64,000 nucleotides of DNA from Actinomycetota bacterium (GCA_027592925.1 JAQCJO010000001.1:1-64000); one strand, 5' to 3'. Shown: positions 43,690 through 51,981, numbered from the stretch's first letter. Notes: generated from the sequence alone by a model not told the origin. Translations and numbers: made by a program.

Positions 43690-43727
43690 GTTTCAATCCC
43701 GTTGCCCAATTGTGAACGGCGTGTGAA
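43690..43727 (-). promoter_or_regulatory. candidate GlnR operator array upstream of GSII
   Basis: On the minus strand four pentamers occur with exactly six bases between each: TTCAC (43727-43723), TTCAC (43716-43712), GCAAC (43705-43701), GAAAC (43694-43690). This matches the GlnR box layout (gTnAC and GaAAC elements in 11-base steps). It lies about 75-110 bases upstream of the GSII start and just before divergent nadE. Confidence 0.65.
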
Positions 43728-43764
43728 GATACGCCAGTCGGATTGCCCCTCTAGCCTGAAGACC

Positions 43765-45477
43765 GTGGCTGCACCGCTCCTCACTCACGCAACTGTGCGC
43801 ATCGGGATGGCCCAGTTCAACCCTGTGGTTGGCGACATTGCATCAAACAGCGCAAGGGTTTCAAGTATTTATGCCGACGCTTTGGCCAGAGGTTGCGATG
43901 TACTGGCGTTTTCCGAACTTGTTCTCACTGGTTATCCACCAGAGGATCTGGTGCTCAAGAGCGGCCTTGTGACAGACAACATTGCGGCACTTCACTCGTT
44001 TGCAGCCACGACATCATCGTGTGTGGCGGTGGTGGGTTTTGTGGACAGAGTGGGCGACGAACTGTTTAATGCTGCTGCAATTTGTGCGCAAGGTCGCGTG
44101 CACGGCGTGTATCACAAACAATTGTTGCCGAACTACAGCGTGTTTGACGAACAAAGATATTTTTCTGCTGGGAAAGATTTTTCGTTGTTTCAAGTTAATG
44201 GTGCGCTGATGGGCGTAACAATTTGCGAAGACATTTGGGAGCCAAGTGGGCCAGTGGCAACGCAAGCACGAGCCGGCGCAGTATTGAACATCAACATCAA
44301 CGGCTCTCCATACCATCGAGGCAAGAGTGGTGAGCGCCAGCAGATGGTGAGTGAACGTGCGCGTGATAACAAATGTGTGATCGCCTATGTCAATCAGGTG
44401 TGTGGTCAAGACGAATTGGTTTTTGATGGCGGCTCAATGTTGTTTGATGCAAGTGGAACATTGCTGGCAAAGTGTGCCCAATTTGTTGAAGAGATCCAGT
44501 TGGTTGATGTTGTCCTGCCACGCGCAGCCGGAGACCCAAGCACAGATATTAAAGAATTGTTGCCGGTTGTTGCGCCGCGCGAAGTTGAATTGATGGGCAC
44601 TATCGCTGCACCAACGAGTGACATTGAACAGATGTATGAGGCACTTGTATTGGGCACGCGCGACTATGTGCGCAAAAATGGTTTTACCGATGTAGTGATC
44701 GGATTGTCTGGCGGCATTGACTCTGCACTTGTTGCAGCAATTGCAGTGGATGCGCTTGGTGCAAAGTATGTGCACGGTGTGTCAATGCCATCTCGTTACT
44801 CGAGTGAAGGCTCGCGCACCGATGCTGCGACACTCGCAAATAACTTGGGCATCGAGATGCAGACGATTTCTATCGAGCCAGCATTTGGGGCGTACTTACA
44901 GATGACTGCCACGAGTTTTGCTGGTCGGCCACAAGACCTAACAGAAGAGAATTTGCAGAGCAGAGTGCGCGGCACCACGCTGATGGCGTTGTCGAACAAA
45001 TTTGGGTGGATGGTGCTGACCACCGGCAACAAGAGCGAGCTCGCCGTTGGGTATTTCACTTTGTACGGCGACTCAGTTGGTGGATACGCAGTCATTAAAG
45101 ACCTGCTCAAAACAAGCGTGTACGAAATGTGTCGTTATATCAACACGAGATCTAAGAAGTCAACAAATCACGAAGTGATCCCTGATGTTGTGATCACGAA
45201 ACCACCGTCTGCCGAACTGCGTCCAGATCAGCGCGACGATCAATCGCTGCCGCCATACGACGTGCTCGATGCAATTCTTGAAATGTACGTAGAGCAAGAC
45301 CAAACTGCCGCTGAGATTATTGCGCTTGGTTTTGACGAAGCACTTGTGCGTCGCATCAGCAGGCTTGTTGACTTGAGTGAATACAAAAGACGGCAAGGAG
45401 CGCCTGGTGTGCGCGTGACATTGAAGGCATTTGGCAAAGATCGACGTCTGCCGATCACTAACGCGTATAGGGGTTAG
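43765..45477 (+). CDS. nadE: glutamine-dependent NAD+ synthetase
   Basis: 570 residues. N-terminal nitrilase-type glutaminase with the Glu-Lys-Cys triad (FSELVLTGYP, YHKQLLPNY, GVTICEDIWEP) and C-terminal synthetase with PP-loop GLSGGIDSALVA. Converts deamido-NAD+ to NAD+ using glutamine-derived ammonia; the neighbouring glutamine synthetases supply that glutamine. GTG 43765 chosen: upstream residues in the longer frame overlap the operator array and are not family-like. Confidence 0.92.
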   Translation: MAAPLLTHATVRIGMAQFNPVVGDIASNSARVSSIYADALARGCDVLAFSELVLTGYPPEDLVLKSGLVTDNIAALHSFAATTSSCVAVVGFVDRVGDELFNAAAICAQGRVHGVYHKQLLPNYSVFDEQRYFSAGKDFSLFQVNGALMGVTICEDIWEPSGPVATQARAGAVLNININGSPYHRGKSGERQQMVSERARDNKCVIAYVNQVCGQDELVFDGGSMLFDASGTLLAKCAQFVEEIQLVDVVLPRAAGDPSTDIKELLPVVAPREVELMGTIAAPTSDIEQMYEALVLGTRDYVRKNGFTDVVIGLSGGIDSALVAAIAVDALGAKYVHGVSMPSRYSSEGSRTDAATLANNLGIEMQTISIEPAFGAYLQMTATSFAGRPQDLTEENLQSRVRGTTLMALSNKFGWMVLTTGNKSELAVGYFTLYGDSVGGYAVIKDLLKTSVYEMCRYINTRSKKSTNHEVIPDVVITKPPSAELRPDQRDDQSLPPYDVLDAILEMYVEQDQTAAEIIALGFDEALVRRISRLVDLSEYKRRQGAPGVRVTLKAFGKDRRLPITNAYRG

Positions 45478-46664
45478 TGCGCTCCACCTAACTTTTTGTA
45501 GGTGAGGATAGAGATCGCTGCAAGAATTCCGAAGCCTGAGCCGATGAGAGCAGGCACATCGACACCGTGTTTTTCGTATGCACGCGTTGCAACGATGGCG
45601 ATGATGGCGCGACCGAGCGTGCCGGCTCCGAGCACCCAACCAAGACCAGCACCCGGGCTATTGGGCACAAGTTGTGAAGCAATTGGCAACAAACTGACAA
45701 CCGCAAATTCAAATCCGAGGAAATACACGCCAACCGCAATGAGGCCAAACACGATGTTTGTCGATGCAAGTGCAAGCAAGATGCCAGCAGGCACGATCAT
45801 TAGTGCGCCACCCGCAATTGAGCGTTCTTTGCCCCAACCATCAGTGCGGTGAGCACTATTTAAAGATGCAAACAGTTCGACGGCACCAAGTGCAAAACCG
45901 ACCGCGGCGAGACGTGCAGCACCAAAACCAAATTGATCTTGCAACCAAGCGCCAAATGTGACGAACAAACTCTGTGCACTCGACATGATGCAAAACATCG
46001 TGATTACGGCGAGCCACCCACGACCGTGCACTCGTGTCTTTGCACCTTGCACATGTGGCGTAATGACACGTGGCTCTGAGTTAACGCGCTTGGCAATGGA
46101 TGCAGTGACAACAACGAGGCAGATGATGCCAAATAGGTATCCAATGCGCCAGTTGGTTGCAGCAGTGATGAGCCCCATGATTGACACACCAACGAGCAAT
46201 CCAAGAGCCCACGAAGTTTCGGTGAGGCCAACGATGCGGCCGCGTTGTTGGTATGGCACATGATCAGCAATCCATGCACCGAGTCCGAGATCAAAACTTT
46301 GCTTTGTGAGTGCAAGCACGGTGACACCAATCGCAAACCACACAACACCTGGTGCAACAGCGGCAATTATGCAGCCAAGAATGGTGCCAACAAGACCGAT
46401 CACCATCGCGTTGCGATGTGTCAGTCGGTCGACAATGCGCCCAGCAAGCGGTGAACCGAAACCCGACAATTCAGAGACAAACACTGCAACGCCGATGTCG
46501 GAGAGTGAGACATTGAAATCTTTGGCGATGATTGCCAAAAAGGGCGGAGCAAATCGGTAGCAAGCATTTGCAACGAGTCGACCGAGCGTGACAATCGAGA
46601 TGTTGCTGCGAATTTCTGGCTCAAAGGAATCGTCAAGCAGACGGTTGAAGATTCGACTGAGCAT
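45474..46664 (-). CDS. major facilitator superfamily transporter
   Basis: 396 residues, about twelve membrane helices. The loop-2/3 motif appears as GFGSPLAGRIVDRLTHRNAMV (G-x-x-x-D-R-x-x-x-R). Substrate unknown. The start is put at ATG 46664 because the longer frame to 46727 would enter the histidine phosphatase gene. It overlaps nadE at the 3' end by 4 bases (convergent). Confidence 0.82.
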   Translation of the reverse strand: MLSRIFNRLLDDSFEPEIRSNISIVTLGRLVANACYRFAPPFLAIIAKDFNVSLSDIGVAVFVSELSGFGSPLAGRIVDRLTHRNAMVIGLVGTILGCIIAAVAPGVVWFAIGVTVLALTKQSFDLGLGAWIADHVPYQQRGRIVGLTETSWALGLLVGVSIMGLITAATNWRIGYLFGIICLVVVTASIAKRVNSEPRVITPHVQGAKTRVHGRGWLAVITMFCIMSSAQSLFVTFGAWLQDQFGFGAARLAAVGFALGAVELFASLNSAHRTDGWGKERSIAGGALMIVPAGILLALASTNIVFGLIAVGVYFLGFEFAVVSLLPIASQLVPNSPGAGLGWVLGAGTLGRAIIAIVATRAYEKHGVDVPALIGSGFGILAAISILTYKKLGGAH

Positions 46665-46686
46665 GTGCACTAAATCTACAGCGAGG

Positions 46687-47322
46687 CTATAACGAATCTG
46701 TCGGCGTAATATCGCCTGAGACGTCACCGATCACAGAAACAATGTCGCCAGCAGTGATGCGATTATTGCGATGCACAAAAAACCAGCAGCCGCCCAAGTT
46801 GTGCAACTTTGGATTGTATGCGCCGAGTGTGTGACGCAATGTGCGAATGACCCCGCTGTGACTGACGATCAGTGCCGTTGGCATGCTCTCGCTTGCACTT
46901 GCAGCACACGATGCTGCGATATCGCAAAATGCAGCAGTCGACCTGGCGACGATTGACTCATCGGATTCGAAGCCATCGGGCTTACGTCGATCGATGAGGT
47001 AACCAGGCCACTGCGCCTCAATTTGGTGGCGAGTCAAACCCTGCCACGGACCGACATCGGATTCGAGTAGTCGTTCGTCTACAACTACTGGGCCAACTCC
47101 ATGCATCTCGGCAATAATCTGCGCGGTGTGCAGTGCACGTTGCAGTTGACTCGATGCGATGTAGTCAAAGGTGCCAAGTCGTTCGGCTGCAAGTCTGGCT
47201 TGGTTGATTCCGGCCTCGGTCAACTCGATATCGGCGTGTCCTTGCCAGCGCTCTTGCACATTCCACTCCGATTGGCCATGGCGGATGACCAGCAGTTGGG
47301 CAATGACGTCATTTGCAGACAC
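46687..47322 (-). CDS. histidine phosphatase family protein (phosphoglycerate-mutase-like)
   Basis: 211 residues. Catalytic LLVIRHGQSEWN with phospho-His, acid Glu in VVDERLLESDVGPWQG, and ALIVSHSGVIRTL with the second His. These point to a broad-specificity phosphatase or 2,3-bisphosphoglycerate-type mutase; the compact size favours a phosphatase. The mshA region of mycobacteria also has gpm1 close by. Confidence 0.88.
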   Translation of the reverse strand: MSANDVIAQLLVIRHGQSEWNVQERWQGHADIELTEAGINQARLAAERLGTFDYIASSQLQRALHTAQIIAEMHGVGPVVVDERLLESDVGPWQGLTRHQIEAQWPGYLIDRRKPDGFESDESIVARSTAAFCDIAASCAASASESMPTALIVSHSGVIRTLRHTLGAYNPKLHNLGGCWFFVHRNNRITAGDIVSVIGDVSGDITPTDSL

Positions 47323-47359
47323 AAGAACGCAGGGTAGTGGTAAAAGATACGATGAGGAT

Positions 47360-47602
47360 GTGGTTCAACTGCGAATGTTTGCCTCGGCCCGTGAAGCGGC
47401 CGGAACTGCTCGTGACACAATGCCTGGCGACACGGTCGATCAGGTATTGGCTGGTGCCGTTGCCCGATTTGGAGCAGACTTTGCAACAGTGTTGCAATCA
47501 TGTCGAGTGTGGGTCAACGGCGAGTCGGTCGAAGGTACCTCGGCAGTTACAGACACTGACGAAGTTGCGATTCTTCCACCAGTGTCGGGGGGCGACAAGT
47601 GA
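47360..47602 (+). CDS. MoaD/ThiS-like ubiquitin-fold protein
   Basis: 80 residues: VQLRMFASAREAAGTARD ... VWVNGESVEGTSAVTDTDEVAILPPVSGGDK, a beta-grasp fold with the MoaD-type end 'LPPVSGG'. In sulfur carriers the Gly-Gly is the extreme C-terminus; here Asp-Lys follows, so trimming would be needed for activation. Start GTG 47360, with GAGG upstream. The stop overlaps the next start as GTGA. No moaE or moeB is adjacent. Confidence 0.8.
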   Translation: MVQLRMFASAREAAGTARDTMPGDTVDQVLAGAVARFGADFATVLQSCRVWVNGESVEGTSAVTDTDEVAILPPVSGGDK

Positions 47603-48084
47603 CAAATATGTATGAAGAACTTTCTCTTGATGAGTTGCGCACCAAGCGTGCTGAGATGCAGCACCAAGAAGATGCGGTGTCATTTGTGCGCCGACTAGCT
47701 CAGGGACGTCTAGACATTGCTCGCGACGAATTACGCCGACGCATTGACAACGAACCGTTGCTCGATGTGGCCACAAATCTTGCTGGTGTGTTTGGTCAAG
47801 AACATGGCGGCGGCTCGGCTCGTCCGCCACGCGAAACTATTATCTCTGGCGATCACCCACTCGTGCTCGAACTTGAGCACTTGTGCGAAGACCTTGGCTT
47901 CGGTTCGATTCGCACGCTGGATGAAACAAGCCTGCGAACCGCAATTGATGAACTTGCTAAGTTTGAATTGTTGCGCTCAAGTGAACGGCGTGCATTATTT
48001 GACACGATAGACGCTCTCACTACGGCTCTCGTGCAGCGCTACAAAAGTGGTGGCGCAAATGTTGATGCGCTTCTGAACGACTAG
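47599..48084 (+). CDS. RsiG-like (AmfC family) anti-sigma factor with c-di-GMP signature
   Basis: 161 residues, two long helices joined by a ~60-residue linker. Helix one holds Glu24-x3-Ser28-x2-Arg31-x3-Gln35-x3-Asp39, the exact c-di-GMP-binding signature of RsiG, which in Streptomyces holds sigma WhiG inactive when loaded with c-di-GMP. Helix two holds the same spacing at Glu123, Ser127, Arg130, Phe134, Asp138, with Phe replacing Gln. No WhiG-like sigma gene is in the window. GTG start overlaps the MoaD-like stop. Confidence 0.82.
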   Translation: MTNMYEELSLDELRTKRAEMQHQEDAVSFVRRLAQGRLDIARDELRRRIDNEPLLDVATNLAGVFGQEHGGGSARPPRETIISGDHPLVLELEHLCEDLGFGSIRTLDETSLRTAIDELAKFELLRSSERRALFDTIDALTTALVQRYKSGGANVDALLND

Positions 48085-48176
48085 TGAATGCTGGGGTCAT
48101 CCCCCAAAGACCACTGCCGAATAGGGCTCGTCGCCCGACTCCGCAAATTAACGCACCCCGCAGATAGGTTTTAAGG

Positions 48177-49391
48177 GTGATGCAACGTGTCGCTGTGCTG
48201 TCTTTGCACACCTCGCCGCTCGCCCAACCGGGCGTAGGTGATGGTGGTGGCATGAATGTGTATGTGCGCGAACTCGTTTCTGCACTTGCTAGCAGCGGAG
48301 TCGATTGCACTACATATACACGTGCTTGGAAATCTGGATTGCCCGATGTAGTCGAGGTCGAACCAAATCACCGCGTCGTGCATGTGCGCGCAGGCGATGT
48401 TGATTTGCCGAAAGAAGAAATGCTCAGCGTGGTTGATGAATTTACTGACTCGGTTGCTTGGCATCTTCAGCGAAATGGTGGTGCCGACTTGGTGCACGCC
48501 AATTATTGGTTGTCTGGTGTGGTCGGACACCGCTTGAAGCACGAATTGAATTTGCCTCTCGTCTCCACATTCCATACGTTTGCTCGTGTCAAAGGGCTCG
48601 GTGGCGACATTGAGTCTCCAGTGCGCGAAAAGTCGGAGTTGGAAGTGATCGGTTGCAGCGATGCAATTTGTGTCAGTTGTCCTGAAGAGCGATCACAGTT
48701 TGAGTCGTTATATGGCAGTGCTCCAGGAACGATTGAAGTAGTCGCCCCAGGTGTTGAGCGAGCATTTTTCTCTCCAGGGGATCGTCGCGGTGCGCGACAT
48801 GCTCTCGGACTTGGCAGTGGACCAATTTTGTTGTTTGTTGGTCGCATTCAGCCACTGAAGGGTCTTGATATTGCAGTGCAAACACTTGCACAACTTGGTC
48901 TTAATGATGCACAACTTGTTGTAGTTGGTGGCGCAAGTGGTGCTGACGGTGTAGCCGAACTTGAACGTGTGCAACGCATCATCGTCGAAAACAAATTGGA
49001 AGGGCGAGTGCATTTCTTTGATCCACAGCCGCACCACCTGTTGTCTACTTTCTATCGTGCAGCCGATGTGGTGTTGGTGCCATCGCGCAGCGAGAGTTTT
49101 GGATTGGTTGCGCTTGAAGCAGGTGCATGTGGAACCCCCGTCGTCGCAACTGGCGTAGGTGGGTTGCTTAGCCTGATCGATCATGGTCGCACCGGCTTTT
49201 TAGTACCCGGCCGCAATGTTGACGACTTTGCCAAGTTCACTGCACAACTGCTCGATGATTCGTTGCTCTCGTTGACCATGGGCACCGCCGCCGCAGAGCG
49301 TGCAAAAGCGTATTCGTGGAAGTCTGCGGCACATACCGTGCGCGATGTGTATGCACAACTGCTCGAGCGTGAATTGGTGGCTTGCAAGTAG
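48177..49391 (+). CDS. mshA: D-inositol-3-phosphate glycosyltransferase (mycothiol synthesis)
   Basis: 404-residue GT-B glycosyltransferase joining N-acetylglucosamine to inositol 3-phosphate, the first mycothiol step. SLHTSPLAQPGVGDGGGMNVYV is the diagnostic MshA N-terminus; ILLFVGRIQPLKGLD and PSRSESFGLVALEAGACGTPVVAT form the donor site with the E-x7-E motif. GTG 48177 or ATG 48180 may start it. The reader can infer mycothiol as the main thiol, typical of actinobacteria. Confidence 0.95.
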   Translation: MMQRVAVLSLHTSPLAQPGVGDGGGMNVYVRELVSALASSGVDCTTYTRAWKSGLPDVVEVEPNHRVVHVRAGDVDLPKEEMLSVVDEFTDSVAWHLQRNGGADLVHANYWLSGVVGHRLKHELNLPLVSTFHTFARVKGLGGDIESPVREKSELEVIGCSDAICVSCPEERSQFESLYGSAPGTIEVVAPGVERAFFSPGDRRGARHALGLGSGPILLFVGRIQPLKGLDIAVQTLAQLGLNDAQLVVVGGASGADGVAELERVQRIIVENKLEGRVHFFDPQPHHLLSTFYRAADVVLVPSRSESFGLVALEAGACGTPVVATGVGGLLSLIDHGRTGFLVPGRNVDDFAKFTAQLLDDSLLSLTMGTAAAERAKAYSWKSAAHTVRDVYAQLLERELVACK

Positions 49392-49864
49392 TGAGCGATC
49401 TGTTTGACGATCAGGAACTTTCTCGGATCGAACAGCAAATAGACGAATGGTTGGCACATCTTCAGGCTCATAATCCTGCGATCCTCGCTGTCGATCGAAG
49501 TGTCGAGGGCGACATTCGTTGGTATGTGCGTATGCAAGGTGAAGAAAAGGAATTTACAACGGTGTGGTTGACATTGGGTCAGCGAACGTTGCGTTACGAA
49601 ACATATGTAATGCCGGCCCCCGAAGAGAATGCCGAAGCGTTGTATGAGTCGTTGCTACGCCGCAACGAAAAACTTGTTGGCGCTCACTTTTCAATCGGTG
49701 CCGAAGATGCCGTGTTTTTACGCGGCGAGATGCCAATTGGATCGCTCAATGAGAAGGAACTCGACAGAGCAATTGGCACCCTCTATTCGACTGTGGAGCA
49801 GTATTTCAAAGGGTTCTTGCAGATTGGATTTGCCAGGCTTTTTAATAGCCGATTCGATAACTGA
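49391..49864 (+). CDS. YbjN-domain protein
   Basis: 157 residues: helical start (SDLFDDQELSRIEQQIDEWLAH), then a beta sheet (GDIRWYVRMQGEEKEFTTVWLTL, LRYETYVMPAP) and closing helices: the YbjN/T3S-chaperone-like fold. The gene directly after mshA in mycobacteria encodes the same kind of protein, so the pairing is conserved. GTG 49391 shares a base with the mshA stop. Function unknown. Confidence 0.82.
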   Translation: MSDLFDDQELSRIEQQIDEWLAHLQAHNPAILAVDRSVEGDIRWYVRMQGEEKEFTTVWLTLGQRTLRYETYVMPAPEENAEALYESLLRRNEKLVGAHFSIGAEDAVFLRGEMPIGSLNEKELDRAIGTLYSTVEQYFKGFLQIGFARLFNSRFDN

Positions 49865-49879
49865 CCGTACACATTGGGT

Positions 49880-49930
49880 TGCGTCCGAGCCGTTAACGGT
49901 CGGGGAAGTCGGTTGAGTGGCTCGGACGCA
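49880..49930. repeat. 12-base inverted repeat with internal palindrome upstream of proC
   Basis: Perfect arms TGCGTCCGAGCC (49880-49891) and its complement (49919-49930), enclosing 27 bases that begin with the palindrome CCGTTAACGG (49890-49899). It sits between the YbjN-like stop (49864) and the chosen proC start (49950), so it can form a hairpin in the leader or serve as a protein site. Confidence 0.7.
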
Positions 49931-49949
49931 TCTCGCTAGCCTGACCACA

Positions 49950-50750
49950 ATGAATTCGGCGGCTCATACTCCCATCACATTTGTTGGTGGAGGCAATATG
50001 GGTGCCGCGCTCGTTGCAGGGTTATTGAAAGCCGGCTGGCCTGCATCGCTGATCACGGTTGTCGAGACGTCGAGCGAGAGACGGACACAGTTGAATTCGT
50101 TGTACCCAGGAATCATTACTGCAGAAAAAATTTTTGCGTGCACAGCAGGAGTGATAGCCGTCAAGCCACCTGCAGCAGCCGAAACATGCGCTGCACTTGC
50201 GCAAGCCGGCGCAACACGCGTGCTCTCAATCGCTGCAGGGATTGGTCTGACCACATTGCAAGCGGCCGCAGGTTCAACCGCGGCTGTCGTGCGAGCAATG
50301 CCAAATACTCCTGCACTTGTCGGTGAGGGTGCAGCAGCGATCAGTGGATCTTCGCAATGCGTCTTGGCCGACATGGTGTGGGCCGAGTCGGTGTTGGGCA
50401 GTGTTGGCACCGTGGTGCGAGTAGATGAAAAATTGTTGGATGCGGTAACTGCAATTTCTGGATCGGGTCCCGCATACATATTTTTGATTGCTGAGGCACT
50501 GATGTCTTCGGCGGTTGGGGCCGGCTTGACGCCCGAAATCGCCGACGCATTGGTGCGCCAGTTACTGGTGGGTTCGGCGAAATTGTTGCAACAGTCAGCC
50601 GAGACACCCGCGCAGTTACGCGCAAATGTGACATCGCCAAACGGTGTTACGGCGTCTGCAATACAGGCTCTAGAGCAGGCTGGTATTCGCGCAGCAATCG
50701 AGGCAACAGTGCAGGCTGCGGTGTCGCGAAGTCGCGAAATGGGTTCGTGA
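49950..50750 (+). CDS. proC: pyrroline-5-carboxylate reductase
   Basis: Last step of proline synthesis. 266 residues. NAD(P) fold ITFVGGGNMGAALVAGL, then VIAVKPPAAAE, VVRAMPNTPALVGEG and the C-terminal signature SGSGPAYIFLIAEAL ... NVTSPNGVTASAI. Full length. ATG 49950 is chosen because the longer frame from GTG 49917 begins inside the 3' arm of the inverted repeat. mshA-YbjN-proC order is also known from mycobacteria. Confidence 0.95.
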   Translation: MNSAAHTPITFVGGGNMGAALVAGLLKAGWPASLITVVETSSERRTQLNSLYPGIITAEKIFACTAGVIAVKPPAAAETCAALAQAGATRVLSIAAGIGLTTLQAAAGSTAAVVRAMPNTPALVGEGAAAISGSSQCVLADMVWAESVLGSVGTVVRVDEKLLDAVTAISGSGPAYIFLIAEALMSSAVGAGLTPEIADALVRQLLVGSAKLLQQSAETPAQLRANVTSPNGVTASAIQALEQAGIRAAIEATVQAAVSRSREMGS

Positions 50751-50810
50751 AAATTCACGGTCAAAAATGCTTGAACTTTCCAACAATGTGCGTAGGGTAT
50801 GTCCTAGGTC

Positions 50811-50910
50811 ACAGTTTCCAGCCGGGGTTTACCCCCCAACTGGAAGTCGCGCTTGCAAGAGCGCGCCGTTTGGACCGGTGCCGTCGGGGGGTTGGCACCG
50901 GTCCATTCGT
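50811..50910 (+). promoter_or_regulatory. structured 5' leader of the SAM hydroxide adenosyltransferase gene (candidate riboswitch or ncRNA)
   Basis: The 243-base gap 50751-50993 holds three consecutive stems: A, TTCCAG/CTGGAA (50816-50821, 50840-50845) capped by GGGG/CCCC; B, CGCGCT/AGCGCG (50848-50853, 50860-50865); C, a 12-base perfect stem 50871-50882/50894-50905. The loop of C holds G6 (50886-50891), able to pair with C6 (50832-50837) in hairpin A, i.e. a pseudoknot or switch. T8 follows at 50952-50959. I recognise no described riboswitch class. Confidence 0.6.
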
Positions 50911-50993
50911 GTATCTCGGGACGTTTTCAATCACGATGTTTTGCTTCGCGGTTTTTTTTCGGACGACATTTTTCAACTCGTGAGTGTTGTGCG

Positions 50994-51863
50994 ATGAACA
51001 AATTTTCACACGTTTCATTTCTCTCTGACTACGGAACACAAGATGAATTTGTTGGCGTTGTCAAAGCAGTGATTGCTGACATCGCGCCGCACGTCAGTGT
51101 GATTGATCTTGTGCACGATGTAACTCCGTTCGATGTGCGCGCAGGTTCACTCGCTCTCGCACGCTGTGTTCCTTACGTGCCAACTGGTGTTGTATTGGCA
51201 GTTGTCGATCCAGGTGTTGGCGGATTACGGCGAGCAATCGCAATCTCGGTTGGTGGTGGTAAGGGTGTATTCATTGGCCCCGACAATGGTCTTTTGCCAG
51301 GAGCAGTTGCGCTTGCAGGCGGGCCAGATCAGGCGGTGGTGCTCAACAATGTTGCATATCAATTGGCCTCGCCGGGCGACACGTTTGCGGGGCGCGATAT
51401 TTTTGCGCCTGCCGCAGCACATCTTTGTAACGGCGTTGCACTCACTGATTTGGGAGATGAGATCGACCCAAGTTTGCTCTTGCCAGGTGTCGTTCCGCTA
51501 CCGCGCGAAGAGGGTGGGCAGATGTTGAGCGAAGTGACTTGGGTGGATCGATTTGGAAACTGCCAATTGAATGTTGGGCCTGAAGACATTGAAAAGTGGG
51601 GTTCACCGCTGCGAGTCATTATCGGTGCATCAGATCCAACTACTCAGATTGTGCGCTCAGTACCAGTAGTACGCAACTTTGCCGACATTGGTGGTGGCAT
51701 TGGTCTTGTTGTCGACTCATATGGAATGCTCGCGTTGTGTGTTGACCGCGGGTCGGCAGCAGCCGAACTGCAACTTGGGCCAACTGACCTGGTGGTGATT
51801 GCTCAAGATCCCAGCGCCGGTGCTGGAGTAGCAACGTCGGTGCGCTTAGGCACTAAAAAATGA
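50994..51863 (+). CDS. S-adenosyl-L-methionine hydroxide adenosyltransferase (DUF62, SAM hydrolase)
   Basis: 289 residues. FLSDYGTQDEFVGVVKAVI, ISVIDLVHDVTPFDVRAG-like block and VVDPGVGGLRRAI are the DUF62/chlorinase-family marks; the family uses water to break SAM into adenosine and methionine. The longer frame (from 50853) would translate the structured leader; ATG 50994 starts at the family's usual point. The enzyme's substrate SAM makes a SAM-responsive leader attractive. Confidence 0.9.
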   Translation: MNKFSHVSFLSDYGTQDEFVGVVKAVIADIAPHVSVIDLVHDVTPFDVRAGSLALARCVPYVPTGVVLAVVDPGVGGLRRAIAISVGGGKGVFIGPDNGLLPGAVALAGGPDQAVVLNNVAYQLASPGDTFAGRDIFAPAAAHLCNGVALTDLGDEIDPSLLLPGVVPLPREEGGQMLSEVTWVDRFGNCQLNVGPEDIEKWGSPLRVIIGASDPTTQIVRSVPVVRNFADIGGGIGLVVDSYGMLALCVDRGSAAAELQLGPTDLVVIAQDPSAGAGVATSVRLGTKK

Positions 51864-51897
51864 GTTGTCGTTCTCGCGCTAGGCGTAAACTCGGATC

Positions 51898-51981
51898 ATG
51901 AGACCGGCCACAACACTTGTTACTGGCTTGTTGCTTGCAGCAATTTTGGGTGCAGGTGTTTTGTCGCTGATGATGCGTTAA
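51898..51981 (+). CDS. possible 27-residue membrane peptide
   Basis: ATG 51898 encodes MRPATTLVTGLLLAAILGAG plus VLSLMMR: a basic start and one hydrophobic helix. It begins 35 bases after the SAM hydrolase stop and its end overlaps the convergent membrane gene by about 60 bases. It is short and could be chance, but the amphipathic design is typical of real small membrane proteins. Confidence 0.35.
   Translation: MRPATTLVTGLLLAAILGAGVLSLMMR

Noticed and set aside
48085-48176. Small GGGG/CCCC and GGGC/GCCC hairpins between the RsiG-like gene and mshA
   Set aside because: Stems of four pairs are too short to support a claim.
50853-50993. Longer N-terminus for the SAM hydrolase
   Set aside because: It would translate the 12-pair stem; the family begins at ATG 50994.
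50767-50997. 76-residue frame across the SAM-hydrolase leader, ending ATGA over the next start
   Set aside because: Residue makeup is unlike a protein family, it runs through all three stems, and the hairpins explain the region better. A translated leader is not fully excluded.
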